A DNA stretch of 21,316 nucleotides. Source: Blastocladiella britannica (Eukaryota; Blastocladiomycota; Blastocladiomycetes; Blastocladiales; Blastocladiaceae). The notes beneath the pieces are model-generated. The model saw nothing but the letters and a program-made list of their open reading frames with translations. It did not search any database and was not told the DNA's origin. Below, one piece after another: positions 7,840 to 16,659 of the stretch. The DNA lies in contig MU624835.1 in the NCBI GenBank assembly GCA_025349905.2, positions 1-21,316 of the forward strand, written 5' to 3'. Both the position numbers and the translations under genes were made by a program. Numbering within the stretch: position 1 is the stretch's first letter; the number at the start of each line of letters is the position of its first letter.

Positions 7840-9907
7840 TCACTTGCTGCTGATGGACCCAATTTGCTCGTGGTTCGCACTGTCCACCATCACACCGTCC
7901 TCCGTCGCATCGTCCACAAACGCGCCACACCTTTGCACAAAAAAAAAAAAAAGAATACATTGGCTCGAAAAAGCAAAAATCATTTCAACTCGAAAAAGAA
8001 AATGGCGGCGACATGTACAGCACAAATGTCCCCGATCCCGTCGTCTCAAACACCGCGATCTTGCGAGTGACCGTCACATCGTACATCCAGCGGTGCAGGC
8101 TGTCTTGCCGCTGGCAGATCGGCCGAGTATCGTCCACTTCCATCCACGCCCTTTCATGATCATAAACCTTGTCTGCGTCCGGCAAAACAAACGGGTGTCC
8201 TGCCGTGATATACGCCTGTAGCCACCTCTCGAGCGTGAGGACATCATGGTGGATTAGAAGCATCATTAACGCGATGGGCTGCAATGGCAAAAGGGAAGCA
8301 ACGGTGACGTTGGCACGAGCACAAAGCCAGAGCATTAATGTCCAGCTCAAGTAGAAAGATTCTGGAAGTGGCAAAGTCGGGTCCATGACCAGATCGGGGT
8401 AAACAGAGTTAAGAAAGTCGAGAGTGAAGGGCCGAGGGTGGCGCAGTGTAAACGAGTGCTCTTCCATCAAATGCAAGTGCAGGTTGTCGGTATCAAGAGT
8501 GAACAGGTCCCGGTGACCACGTAGCCACGATTGAACACGCAAAGCATTCTTTTCGATCGCAAAAAGGCAAATACGCTGCCACTCGTCGTCAGAAATAGGG
8601 AAGCGGTCGTTCCACCATGCGAGCAGGTCCACTGCATCCTTTGAAGCTATCCTACCAGAGAAATCCAGAGGGCAGTCCAAGACCTGTGGCGGCAACATGC
8701 CCTTGTTGCGGTCCCACCACTCGAGAACTTTGAGATGGCCGCCCCGAACCGCCATGAGCACGAGATCACAGGCCCAGGTTACGACGAGTGCATCCGACGA
8801 GCGCAAAAGAAAATCCAACGTTTCAAGATCACCTACATATGCGCAACGGGAGGTAACTGGACTCATCACCACCAGTTTCTGGCCACCGAGCTCGGTGCAT
8901 TTCTCCAATGCCCACTGCAGGATGGGCAACGTGGTGGGCGATTTGATCGTAAAGTTCAATACTTCCCCCCCTGGGTTGGACACAGGCAGGAAACACTCCG
9001 GTGACAGATGATGATGGCGATGGAACCAATCCAATACTTGAACAGAGCTGAATTGCTCAATCTCAAGCAGCCTCATGCCAAATTTGTGCTCGGACATGCG
9101 GTGCTCCAGGAACCGCGTCCACCACCATTCAACAACAGCCATATGAGTGCCAGTGAGTGCCGCAGTGGCAATGTTGGCCATGGTTCTGGGCTTGGGCAAC
9201 TTTGAGCCAGTGTATACCCACCACCATTCAAGTGCAGCGATTGCCCCTTGCCTCGATGCGTAGGTGAGGACGTTTACATTATTGAGAGCCTCTACGACGG
9301 CCTCGTTGCTGGGCTGCTGTGAGATCCACCATTCCATGATCGATATATTTCCATAACGAGCCGAAAGCAATGCAGCGGCAGATCCGAGCTCCTTTACGTA
9401 GCCGTGCGCGATCGCCCAGTGGAAGAGTTTCGAGCAGCCTGCCTCAGCAGCAAGATACCAAGGCCGCGACGCCCATTTGATCGAGATACCTGCGGTATCA
9501 GCAGCACGCGACAACCACTCAAGGACTCCGATATGGCCGTGCATAATCGCCGAGTTGAGGAGGCAGGATTCCTCAAAAAACGCCATCCTACTGGGCGTGG
9601 TAGGGCCTACCAGTTGCCAGAGCAAATCGAGAATGGCTAAATCGCCACGAGCACTGGTGGCCGCGAGCGTGTTTTGGAGGTCGTCAAATAGAATATACGA
9701 CGGGTAGTGCGGGAGCAGCGCGAGTCCGTGGTCATGCTTGACAATAAGCGATGGGTCAAAGTCGGAAAAGCCGCACGAGAGGACCGCAGAGAGTATAGAC
9801 GGGGCTCGGCCCTTGGCGAGGACATTCAGCACGAGAATTGCTTCCTCGGGCATACAGGCGGTGCCAGCAGCGTGGGCGAGTATAATGTCCAAGACGTGGT
9901 CGATCAT
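7840..9907 (-). CDS. WWW-repeat (ankyrin-like) protein 1
   Basis: Tryptophan-rich repeat protein. Units of about 30-60 residues carry a core like (V/L)LEWWW, for example VLEWLSRA, IMEWWISQ, ALEWWWVY, VVEWWWTR, VLDWFHRH, VLEWWDRN and LLAWWNDR, often preceded by Ala/Gly-rich helices (SARYGN, TYASRQG), like degenerate ankyrin repeats. The frame is open to 10186, but I start at 9907 because MIDHVLDIILAHAA matches the N-terminus of the related protein at 16660. This N-terminal helix is faintly F-box-like. Near the 3' end I propose an 88-bp intron (7931-8018) with GTACAT donor, a 14-T tract and a CAAAG acceptor. It replaces a short tail with CGAFVDDATEDG...SISSK, giving 659 aa. Without it the protein stops at 7985 (640 aa). 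Repeat proteins of this type presumably bind partners; none can be named. Confidence 0.78.
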
Positions 9908-10279
9908 TTGAATAGTTTCTGTCTGAAAGAGCGCCACGACCCGCAATACTCCAAGAGCGACAAGGAGATGGGATGTCCCAAAATACGACAGCCCAAAAGC
10001 GTTGATCCAGTTGAGGTGCTGGAGAGCGCTTGTCAACCATATTGTGGCGATTGGCCCCTTTCGCTCATGGATCCAGAGCCGGTGTACCGTCAGCTTCATG
10101 ATGATCACGTTGAGCGCAAGCGGCTCGGGATGCCATGAAGCCGGACAGGACTTGAAGCGCGACTTTAACGTTTTGAAGTTTCCCATCCCATCATCAGCAA
10201 AAAAAGCATTTTTCCAAGCTCATATTTCACACGAAATGGCGAATTGGTGCAACCCCAACTGCAGGATGACAAGGACATC
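9908..10279. other. Intergenic region between WWW-repeat gene 1 and the RGG-rich ORF
   Basis: Likely holds the promoter of the WWW-repeat gene on the minus strand. The minus frame stays open to 10186 but the extension does not resemble the family N-terminus. I see no clear TATA box or RNA gene. Confidence 0.4.
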
Positions 10280-10909
10280 ATGATCTCCACGGATCGCTCG
10301 GGTTTTGGATTTGTCTTTGCTCAACAACACGAAATCACATCGATAACAAGTAAAAATCTTGAGCAAGAATGGACCCGAAGCGACCTTAGAGCATTTTTCG
10401 GCGACGACGCACGAAGCCCGCCAACGGCCGCCACAGCTGCACCGACTGGGAATGGAGCAACGGCCGGCGCACCGGGGCGAAAACGCGTAGCAGGCACCAA
10501 TGCTGCCAGTGTAAGCGATACCGACAATGCAGCGCTGCCACTGCCGCCAAAGCGAGCGCGGACAACCGCAACGCGTGGTAGTGGCCGTGGCCGTGGCCGC
10601 GGCGGGTCTGCGCCAGCGCCCAGACGCGTCTCAGTCGCAGTCAATGCAGCAGACTTGGAACCGAATGCCATTGACGAGCCCATCCCGATGACGATGGTGA
10701 CGGTCGTAGATCCGCCGCTCGATACACCTGCTACCCTTGTGCGTCCGCGTTTCCCGCACACGGGACTGCCCGACACTCCTGCACTGGCCGAACCGACTGA
10801 TCACGTTTCCACTGGAAGCGATGGTACGCGTCTGCCCTTTGACTTCAAAGTTTCTCGGCCAGCCAATTCAGCAGCCTTTCGCCACTTTTCTGCCAGCGTT
10901 TCTGCATGA
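10280..10909 (+). CDS. Hypothetical RGG-rich protein
   Basis: An ORF of 209 aa from the first ATG. It has a basic nuclear-localisation-like PPKRAR (89-94) followed by a TRGSGRGRGRGG stretch (98-109) that could bind nucleic acid, then Pro/Thr-rich disordered sequence. Codon choice from about 10400 to 10850 looks coding. I recognise no domain. It could be one exon of a larger gene: a different plus frame (ending at 11069) and a minus frame are also open downstream, and I could not find splice sites that join them sensibly. Low confidence. Confidence 0.33.
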   Translation: MISTDRSGFGFVFAQQHEITSITSKNLEQEWTRSDLRAFFGDDARSPPTAATAAPTGNGATAGAPGRKRVAGTNAASVSDTDNAALPLPPKRARTTATRGSGRGRGRGGSAPAPRRVSVAVNAADLEPNAIDEPIPMTMVTVVDPPLDTPATLVRPRFPHTGLPDTPALAEPTDHVSTGSDGTRLPFDFKVSRPANSAAFRHFSASVSA

Positions 10910-11276
10910 AGCGTCATTCGATTTTTTGAGTTGCTTTTCGCCGGATCCGCTTGGAAGTCGATCGGATCGCAAAAATTTGGGGGAGATTTTTCGTAAAGCA
11001 TGGGAAAACTGGTCGTCGTACCGTGATCGTGCTTCACGCCCATCCAAAGAAAATGCCAAAGTGTGTTGAGCTTGGTCTCGGCCACGAGCAACGCAACGTG
11101 CAGTTTTCCGCTCGAGTGCCTGCCTACATGCGGACGAGGATCAGCGGTTCCAAGGGAACGCAGTGCGTCGACTTGATATGATATCGCGTTTGGTTTGGTT
11201 TGGGTGGGAAGCGAGATCCGTTGATTATTGGCCACATCCTGTTATTTGCCTCACACAAGGCGTATTCGGCATTCCC
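10910..11276. other. Unassigned stretch left of duplication copy B
   Basis: Several overlapping frames are open on both strands (for example minus 11235-10801 and plus to 11069), but none has a recognisable motif. It shows no visible similarity to the methyltransferase introns or exons left of 5750, so the duplication border seems to lie near 11277. Confidence 0.35.
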
Positions 11277-11315
11277 CAGTGCCGATCCGTCGTGCGCTGC
11301 CGAGGTCGCATTCTC
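11277..11315 (+). pseudogene. Remnant of the methyltransferase post-SET exon
   Basis: The stretch encodes QCRSVVRCRGRIL, against CQCGSVVCRGRIL plus stop at the end of the real gene (5745-5788). It has a 3-nt insertion, a Gly to Arg change and no stop codon, and nothing of the SET domain precedes it. It is a passenger of the duplication. Confidence 0.75.
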
Positions 11316-11509
11316 CGATCCAGATATTGGTTCACATCACCGTATATAGTCTTGTCGCTTGGTGACCGTTGTTCGTTCAAACCCACCGCGCCAAGATCCG
11401 ACGCGCCGCACACCAGCGCTGGGTTTTACGAGCGTGGACGTGCGGCGTGTCAGGTCTAAATGTGGAAGATGGGAAATCAAGCCTTTTCCCATCGAATTGT
11501 TATTGAAGA

Positions 11510-12041
11510 ATGATTATCACAACGACCATTGCACGTCGGGCATTGTACTCGACCAAGGCGGCCTTGCACCCTCTCTTGCACCGTATGATTCTTAATATAA
11601 CGCGTTATTCAAGTTCGATTCTTGACGACTACCAATAAAATAGCCTTGCCGTCGCAACCGTCGGTCCGTGCTTTGCTCCAGCAAACCACCAAAAACGACG
11701 CGTCGTTCGACCTCGCAGCCCTGTGCACGCTCACGGGATTACCGGTCCCCACTGCACCCGAGTCGTCCGCAGCCTTGCAACGCGACCTGGACCGGTTCTT
11801 GACGTTGGCCCAGCACATGCCTGACACCATTACTACTGGCACTCGTTCCACTACGACCAAACCGGTGTCGCTCCAGTCACTGATGGCAGGCCGCCCAACG
11901 CCGCCAGAGGCGACGGACGTGGTTGAGCCAGGAACTTTCGCGGGGCTATTACAGGCGACCAACAATGACATAAGTAGATTGGACCGGCGATCGGGCCGGT
12001 ACCTGCTGGCGCGGCAGGTGGTGGTCAAATCGTCGTTGTAA
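11510..12041 (+). CDS. GatC-like mitochondrial amidotransferase subunit, copy B
   Basis: Exons 11510-11582 and 11644-12041 give 156 aa, closely matching the copy at 5956. The intron is 61 bp here against 60 bp there, with the same donor GTATGATT and acceptor AATAG. The 1-nt difference changes the unspliced frame but not the spliced one, so splicing is under constraint and both genes look functional. The presequence (MIITTTIARRALYSTK) is kept; the linker after it is 3 residues shorter plus a few substitutions; the C-terminus ends SSL instead of SS. Changes in the last third (for example HPTPPAAA to RPTPPEAT) keep the frame. The role is as for copy A; whether one copy has a new task cannot be told. 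Confidence 0.66.
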
Positions 12042-12818
12042 TGTATTGCCTTGCCATTGTGGTTTGTTGTGGCGCTAGTAGCATATGTTGGGTATGGGGA
12101 GGACAAGATGAGTGTTGTACTGTGAGAACGACCTGACCTCTCTTTCCTCCAATCCGCCGGGACCACCAATTCCGGCGGGATCAAGCGCTCCTTGGTGCAG
12201 GGCAGTGCGGTGGGGAAGGGAGCAGTGAAGGGTCGACGCTCACTGATGCCAATCCAAACGGGCTGGCGGAGGCGGTCGAGGGACGGGCTCGGGCACGGGT
12301 GTGGTTGTCGTTTTCCCTTTTCCTTTTCTCTGTCGCTTTTTGTCTTTGCAGGGGGCTTGAATACATTATCTCTTTCCTCCAAGCAAGCAGGGTTTAATCC
12401 TTTGAATATAACCAAGGCCTGGCCAATTCCCGCTACCACGCTTCTCTTATAAATCACAACATGGTTCTTCAAGCTGCATGCAACAAGGATCCTCTCTCTC
12501 TCTGGATTGGCATTTGTAAATTATGCCCATGGACATATGGCACCCGCCGCCATCTCAAAATACATGGGCGAGAGCGCGTGCGTCGGGAGGGCGGATGTCA
12601 AGACTCAAGCAGCTCCCTAGGGTCACGATTACAGGATTGCATTCAGCTTGAATTTCTTTCCCAGGGGCCTGCTTGTTGGGCAGCCAATGAGCGGGCGTCT
12701 AAAGAAAGTCTAATTATGACGGGTGCGAGGAGGGACGACGCTGCTGGAGGCGGACGAGGGCGAGGAGTCCGGGTCGAAGGTGGAAAGACAAGACAAAGGT
12801 ATATTAATGTATATAAGT
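12042..12818. other. Long intergenic region right of copy B
   Basis: I find no convincing gene. Plus ORFs (about 12192-12452 and 12461-12820) look unlike protein. Around 12150-12182 there is an imperfect inverted repeat with CCGCCGG and CCGGCGG arms. At 12479-12494 GCAACAAGGATCCTCT repeats a stretch found just after GatC-like copy A (about 6521-6536). A second TATA-like GTATATAAG lies at about 12809-12817. Confidence 0.45.
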
Positions 12819-12877
12819 GACTTGTGTCAAAGAGCACAAGTCAATTCTATGAACCAATTGACCTCACTGTCAATTGG
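12819..12877. repeat. Cluster of perfect inverted repeats
   Basis: GACTTGTG (12819-12826) pairs with CACAAGTC (12835-12842) over an 8-nt loop. CCAATTGAC (12854-12862) pairs with GTCAATTGG (12869-12877) over a 6-nt loop, and its left arm can also pair with GTCAATT at 12840. They lie 120-180 bp upstream of the TATA box of the membrane-protein gene, so operator sites for dimeric regulators or a transcribed hairpin are possible. Confidence 0.6.
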
Positions 12878-12997
12878 ACATACGACAGAACGTCACACTA
12901 ATTAGATGGAATGGAACAGTGTGCCTTCGAAGTCTGAAACTCATTTGGCTTTATCCCTGGCTTTTGTTGTTTTTCCTGCCACGCCTCCCTGGCGCAT

Positions 12998-13007
12998 TAT
13001 ATAAAAA
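12998..13007 (+). promoter_or_regulatory. TATA box of the PPxY membrane-protein gene
   Basis: TATATAAAAA, 45 bp before the ATG at 13052. It is a strong consensus match and supports this start. Confidence 0.65.
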
Positions 13008-13051
13008 CCTCGCCCACCCTCGCATGTGCACCAGGACATAAGTCGCAAAAC

Positions 13052-14026
13052 ATGAAGATCCTCCTATACATACTTGCCATTTCGACGCTTTTACCAGCTG
13101 CCACTGCGGCCACAACCAGATGTCGCACTGACCGTGACTGCCCAGCGTATACCGGCACCATTCCCAACAGTGCGTTGTAGTTGTGGTTTTGCAAACAATG
13201 GACACCTGTGCTTTGACTCAATTGTGCCATTTGTTGCCCAGATGATCTCATTTGCAAAGTCAGCATCGGTCTTTGCCTCCCACGTGTCTGCAACGGCCAA
13301 TCGGACCCACCGCTGGCCGATAAATGCTCTGAATACGGTACATTGTCCCTTCGCATTGCACCTATATTAACCCAAAAATCTTGACCAAAAATGCAACAGC
13401 CTCCCAAACTTTTTGCACCGCTGGCAGCAGAATGTGTCTCTCGTCCATTGGTGCATTCCAGGCGTGCTCTGCACTCGATGTAAACTCTTGCGTGCCTGGC
13501 TTTTTATGCATGCCGCAAGAAGTCAACAGGGACGCTCGTTGGACATGCCGTCCTGCGCCGAATCCACCCTCTTCTCCAGGGTCGACGACGACCAGTGCTT
13601 TGGCATCGTCACCGCCGACAAGCACCCCCAACGGAAACTCGGATCCATCAAAGAATGACGCACACACCAAGCCTTTCCAAATCGCCTTGCAGTTTGTCAT
13701 CTTTGCCTCGGCACTCGCGACAGTATATTGGCTACAAAAGAGTCGCCCTGTTGTTGCGACATCGGTACAAGCATCTTTTTTTTTTTCATCGCAAAGTTTG
13801 AAAAAGCAGCGAATCCTGACCTTGTCCATTCATTCAGACTGAAGCCCCGCCCACGTACACGGCTGCACCCCGTAGCGGCGAGGTCGTTGCCACTGCGACG
13901 CCAATCCGTTCCGCTGGTGCTGCTGACGATATTCCTCTGAGAGAGATTCCGGCGGCAGCATCGCTGGGACCGATCCCTGTGGCCCCGGCCGAGGTCACAC
14001 CAAAGCCTCCTTCATATTCTCGCTGA
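13052..14026 (+). CDS. Type I membrane protein with Cys-rich ectodomain and PPxY tail
   Basis: Four exons, 13052-13169, 13242-13337, 13400-13764 and 13838-14026, give 255 aa. The introns (72, 62 and 73 bp) are GT-AG with TTGAC or CTGAC branch sites, and phases match throughout. Order: signal peptide 1-20; ectodomain with 12 Cys (24, 30, 44, 51, 56, 68, 77, 84, 94, 102, 108, 121); a Ser/Thr/Pro stalk at about 123-160, probably O-glycosylated; one membrane helix at about 164-183; and a cytoplasmic tail with PPTY (197-200) and PPSY (250-253). PPxY motifs bind WW domains, classically of Rsp5/Nedd4 ubiquitin ligases that drive endocytosis. The layout suggests a surface receptor or adhesion protein under ubiquitin control. 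I do not recognise the ectodomain. No single frame shows this gene; it appears only after splicing. Confidence 0.82.
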
Positions 14027-14127
14027 ATTTTTTTTTTTTTTTCATGCTGTCCCACTTCAACCTCAATAGATGCATTTTACTTGATCTTCATATTGGACAA
14101 AAGATCTGTCACTGTGTTCTTGGCCGA

Positions 14128-16122
14128 TCATGGACAAGGTTCGTCTCCATCATCAACTTCGCTTGGTACATTGTTTGCCCGACGTGGTTGCAATGGAATG
14201 GGGAAAAAAAATGAATTATATTGGACAATCGTCAACCGAGCCGCACGTCGAATCACCTTCCACATCTCCTTGGCGCCGTTGCTCTCAAACTCGGCAAGTA
14301 CCATCGCATCGTCATGAATCGCCACCCACTCCGCGATCTGCCGCCAGTCATGGTAGTACGATGACAGAACCACTGCCTCGAATGTATCGTCCACCAGCGT
14401 GACGGGACCGTACGTGTCAAAGATCCACTGCAAACGGGCAATAAGCTCGAGACAAGGCTGGGTCTCGATATGATTGAACACGCTCGTGACCATGAGCGTC
14501 GGGTACGTTTCCATCCTGGATGCCGATGGCAGCGGCAGTCCCAGTGACGAGAAGGTTGGAATCCACGACTTGACGGCGGACTCGATATGGTAGTGCGAAA
14601 TGGCCGCCTCGATGACTTTAGAGACTCGGTCAGAAGATTCCAAGGCCGAGTGCAGGACGGGGTAGGTGCACCACCACCACAGCATGTCCAGCGCGTCCGC
14701 GGAAGCGGATTCATAGAGGCAATTGTACACGCGCTCACTGGATTCCGGATCGGTGCAGTCGAATCCAATATCCATCATGTCGGTCAGCGTATCGCACCGA
14801 TGTGCACGCCACTCTCAGCTGTAGACGTCGCACATATACTCATTCGATTTGACATAATCTTTATCGAATAAATGCGAGCGCATCCACCGGACAATCTGTA
14901 GATCGGTGGACCACATGTCGCCCGGGACATGTACCGATGGTTTTTTCCGACTGTCGGTGCCAGTTCCATGGCCAAACTCCCAAAACGCTTGCAAATCCTC
15001 CGCAGTATCACCCTCGCTCTCCTTCCAGGAAAACGAAGGCAGGTCCAGGGAATGCGCGTTGCAGTGCGCGATCCACCAGGTCATAGTGCGCTGAAAGCTC
15101 GTGCGCGAAACTATATGAGAATCTGACCATTCGATTTCAACTGTACTGTCCACTTCCTGAGACATTTGCCAGATCCAAGCGAGGGTATCAGTACGTTCAC
15201 TCATACTTGCGTTGTTGGCGAGATCTCTGAAATCTGGAAGCTCCAGTCCATGCGAGTGGTGTCGCTTTCGCCACCATTCCAGCACTGACGTGTCGAAGAG
15301 CTTGCAAATGTACCGCCATCCCAGGTGGGCGTGGTCCACGGAAACCGGCGGCAAATGACCAGCATCCGTCAAAGTCGCCCACAGCTCCATGATCGAGACC
15401 AAGCCGTGCTCGCCCAGTAATACCAGGTCCCCAATGTTGAACGAGCGGGTGATGGTTGGCCTTGGGTTCGGATCCGGCAGGTAGTCCAGGGTCGGCAGCG
15501 TGACATTGATGGTCAACGCCAAATTGTCACGAGTTGCCCGGTCGTGCCACCACTGGGCGACTTCAAGGTGTGTGGGGTCCGGTACGTGTCGCTGACTGCG
15601 AATCTCGATCCCATACACGATTCGAGCCGTGAAAGCAGCATGCACTGCCTCAAAGTACACGAACGCGAGTCCGTACTGGACATGTTTTTGCCACCACCAG
15701 TCGAGCGTGGCCACTGAACTGGCGTTATCGACAGCCTTGGTCGAGTACGGAAACTCGGTTGGCGGCATCTGGAACCGGTCGCAGTGTAAATGTCAGACGC
15801 GGTCGAGCATGGCCACTCCCACGATCGACGCTGCATCCACCATATCCGCCATCACTCCCACCAGCTCCGGGAGCACTTTACCGTTGCTGTTGTCGCACAG
15901 CCAGTCGATATTCTCAGGAAAGTTGTATTCAATGGCAAATTCCAGCAGCCCGCTGACATCCAGCCCCGTCGCGTGGTCCGAGAAATGTTTGGTCCATGTG
16001 CGCAGTGGCGACAAGTCCTGCCATTCGTCGGTGGCGCCGGTCAGCGTAGCGAACCAGCGGCCCTTGAACATGATTCGGCGCAGGAACCGGGGCACTGCCG
16101 TTGGGTAATTGCTGACCTCCAA
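14128..16122 (-). pseudogene. WWW-repeat protein 3, interrupted by two in-frame TGA and lacking a start
   Basis: One minus-strand frame runs nearly 2 kb with family features throughout (TLDWWWQKH, VAQWWHDR, VLEWWRKRH, MTWWIAHC, DMLWWWCT) and is broken only by TGA at 15793-15795 and 14815-14817. There is no frameshift and no TAA or TAG. At the first TGA the context LDRV-TGA-HLHCDRF...MPP fits a family position where Trp is common, so TGG to TGA is likely. The 5' end starts in the middle of the domain: PRFLRRIMF aligns with about residue 45 of the protein at 16660, the N-terminal helix is missing, and no ATG occurs before 16071. A TGA at 14128 is followed by 16 codons and a TAA. The simplest reading is a recent 5'-truncated pseudogene; readthrough or sequence error are alternatives. 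Confidence 0.68.
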
Positions 16123-16239
16123 CCTCGCGATCCTGGTTTCTCCTCCCTTTTCTTGACTTTGCTGACACTACCAACCAAAGTGGCGGATCAAATCACCGGC
16201 CCCACTCTTGCAACTCAATGTGGACGCGCAATCGCTGGA

Positions 16240-16611
16240 ATGGGTGGTTGGGACCGGATGGACGACTTTTTGGCCCTTGCCGATGATCAGCAACTGACTG
16301 ATTTCTTTCCAGCCGTCATTCGTTTGTGCTGCGGTGGTGATCCGAGCTTTATCGAGGCCCTGTCGGCACCTCCGACTCGCCAGTGCTGTGTCCAGTTTGT
16401 CGAGCTGTGTGTTCGTGAGCAGATCGTTACGGAAGAGGACTTGGACCAGGCCATACCCACCCTTGCGCAATCTGGGCCGTTGGTGGAACTTTGGCCGCGG
16501 ATCGTGGACGCCGTCGCGAGTGCCTGTCCTCGGTTTCTTGCAAGCGCGACGGAGCACGGCGAGTCGCTGTGTACGCGGTGCAAGGAGCGGTTGTCGAGTC
16601 TTTGGGATTGA
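16240..16611 (+). CDS. Small hypothetical helical protein
   Basis: From the first ATG this gives 123 aa, helical in appearance with six Cys: GGWDRMDDFLALADDQQL, an FVELCVREQIVTEEDLDQAI helix pair and a final CTRCKERLSSLWD. The reading looks protein-like back to about 16180, where a GTG (16183-16185) follows ACCAACCAAA in just the place a start codon would be expected, giving (M)ADQITGP.... The true start may therefore be altered or lie in another exon. It is divergent from the WWW pseudogene and ends 48 bp before the next ATG. I recognise no family. Confidence 0.42.
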   Translation: MGGWDRMDDFLALADDQQLTDFFPAVIRLCCGGDPSFIEALSAPPTRQCCVQFVELCVREQIVTEEDLDQAIPTLAQSGPLVELWPRIVDAVASACPRFLASATEHGESLCTRCKERLSSLWD

Positions 16612-16659
16612 GTACATAAAATACTTTGCTCTTTCATTCACAAAAACTAAGTAAAAATT

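Larger units (their letters stand above)
11277..12041 (+). repeat. Segmental duplication, copy B
   Basis: Direct repeat of 5750-6501, about 5.5 kb away in the same orientation. It starts with a remnant of the methyltransferase end and includes a complete GatC-like gene. Differences cluster in the 5' flank and the last third of exon 2. Confidence 0.85.

Noticed and set aside
9908..10186. 93-residue N-terminal extension of WWW protein 1
   Set aside because: The family N-terminus aligns at 9907 and the extension has no repeat or motif; chance opening cannot be fully excluded.
10801..11235. Minus ORF of 144 codons
   Set aside because: Overlaps the end of a plus ORF and has no recognisable motif; start context weak.
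11613..11643. A 31-nt intron in GatC-like copy B
   Set aside because: It keeps frame but its donor is absent from copy A; the 60/61-nt intron explains both copies.
12461..12820. Plus ORF of 119 codons right of copy B
   Set aside because: Composition unlike the real genes here; it runs into the TATA-like and inverted-repeat region.
15766..15795. A 30-nt intron removing the first TGA of the WWW pseudogene
   Set aside because: Too short, and the removed piece (HLHCDRFQ) fits the repeat pattern.
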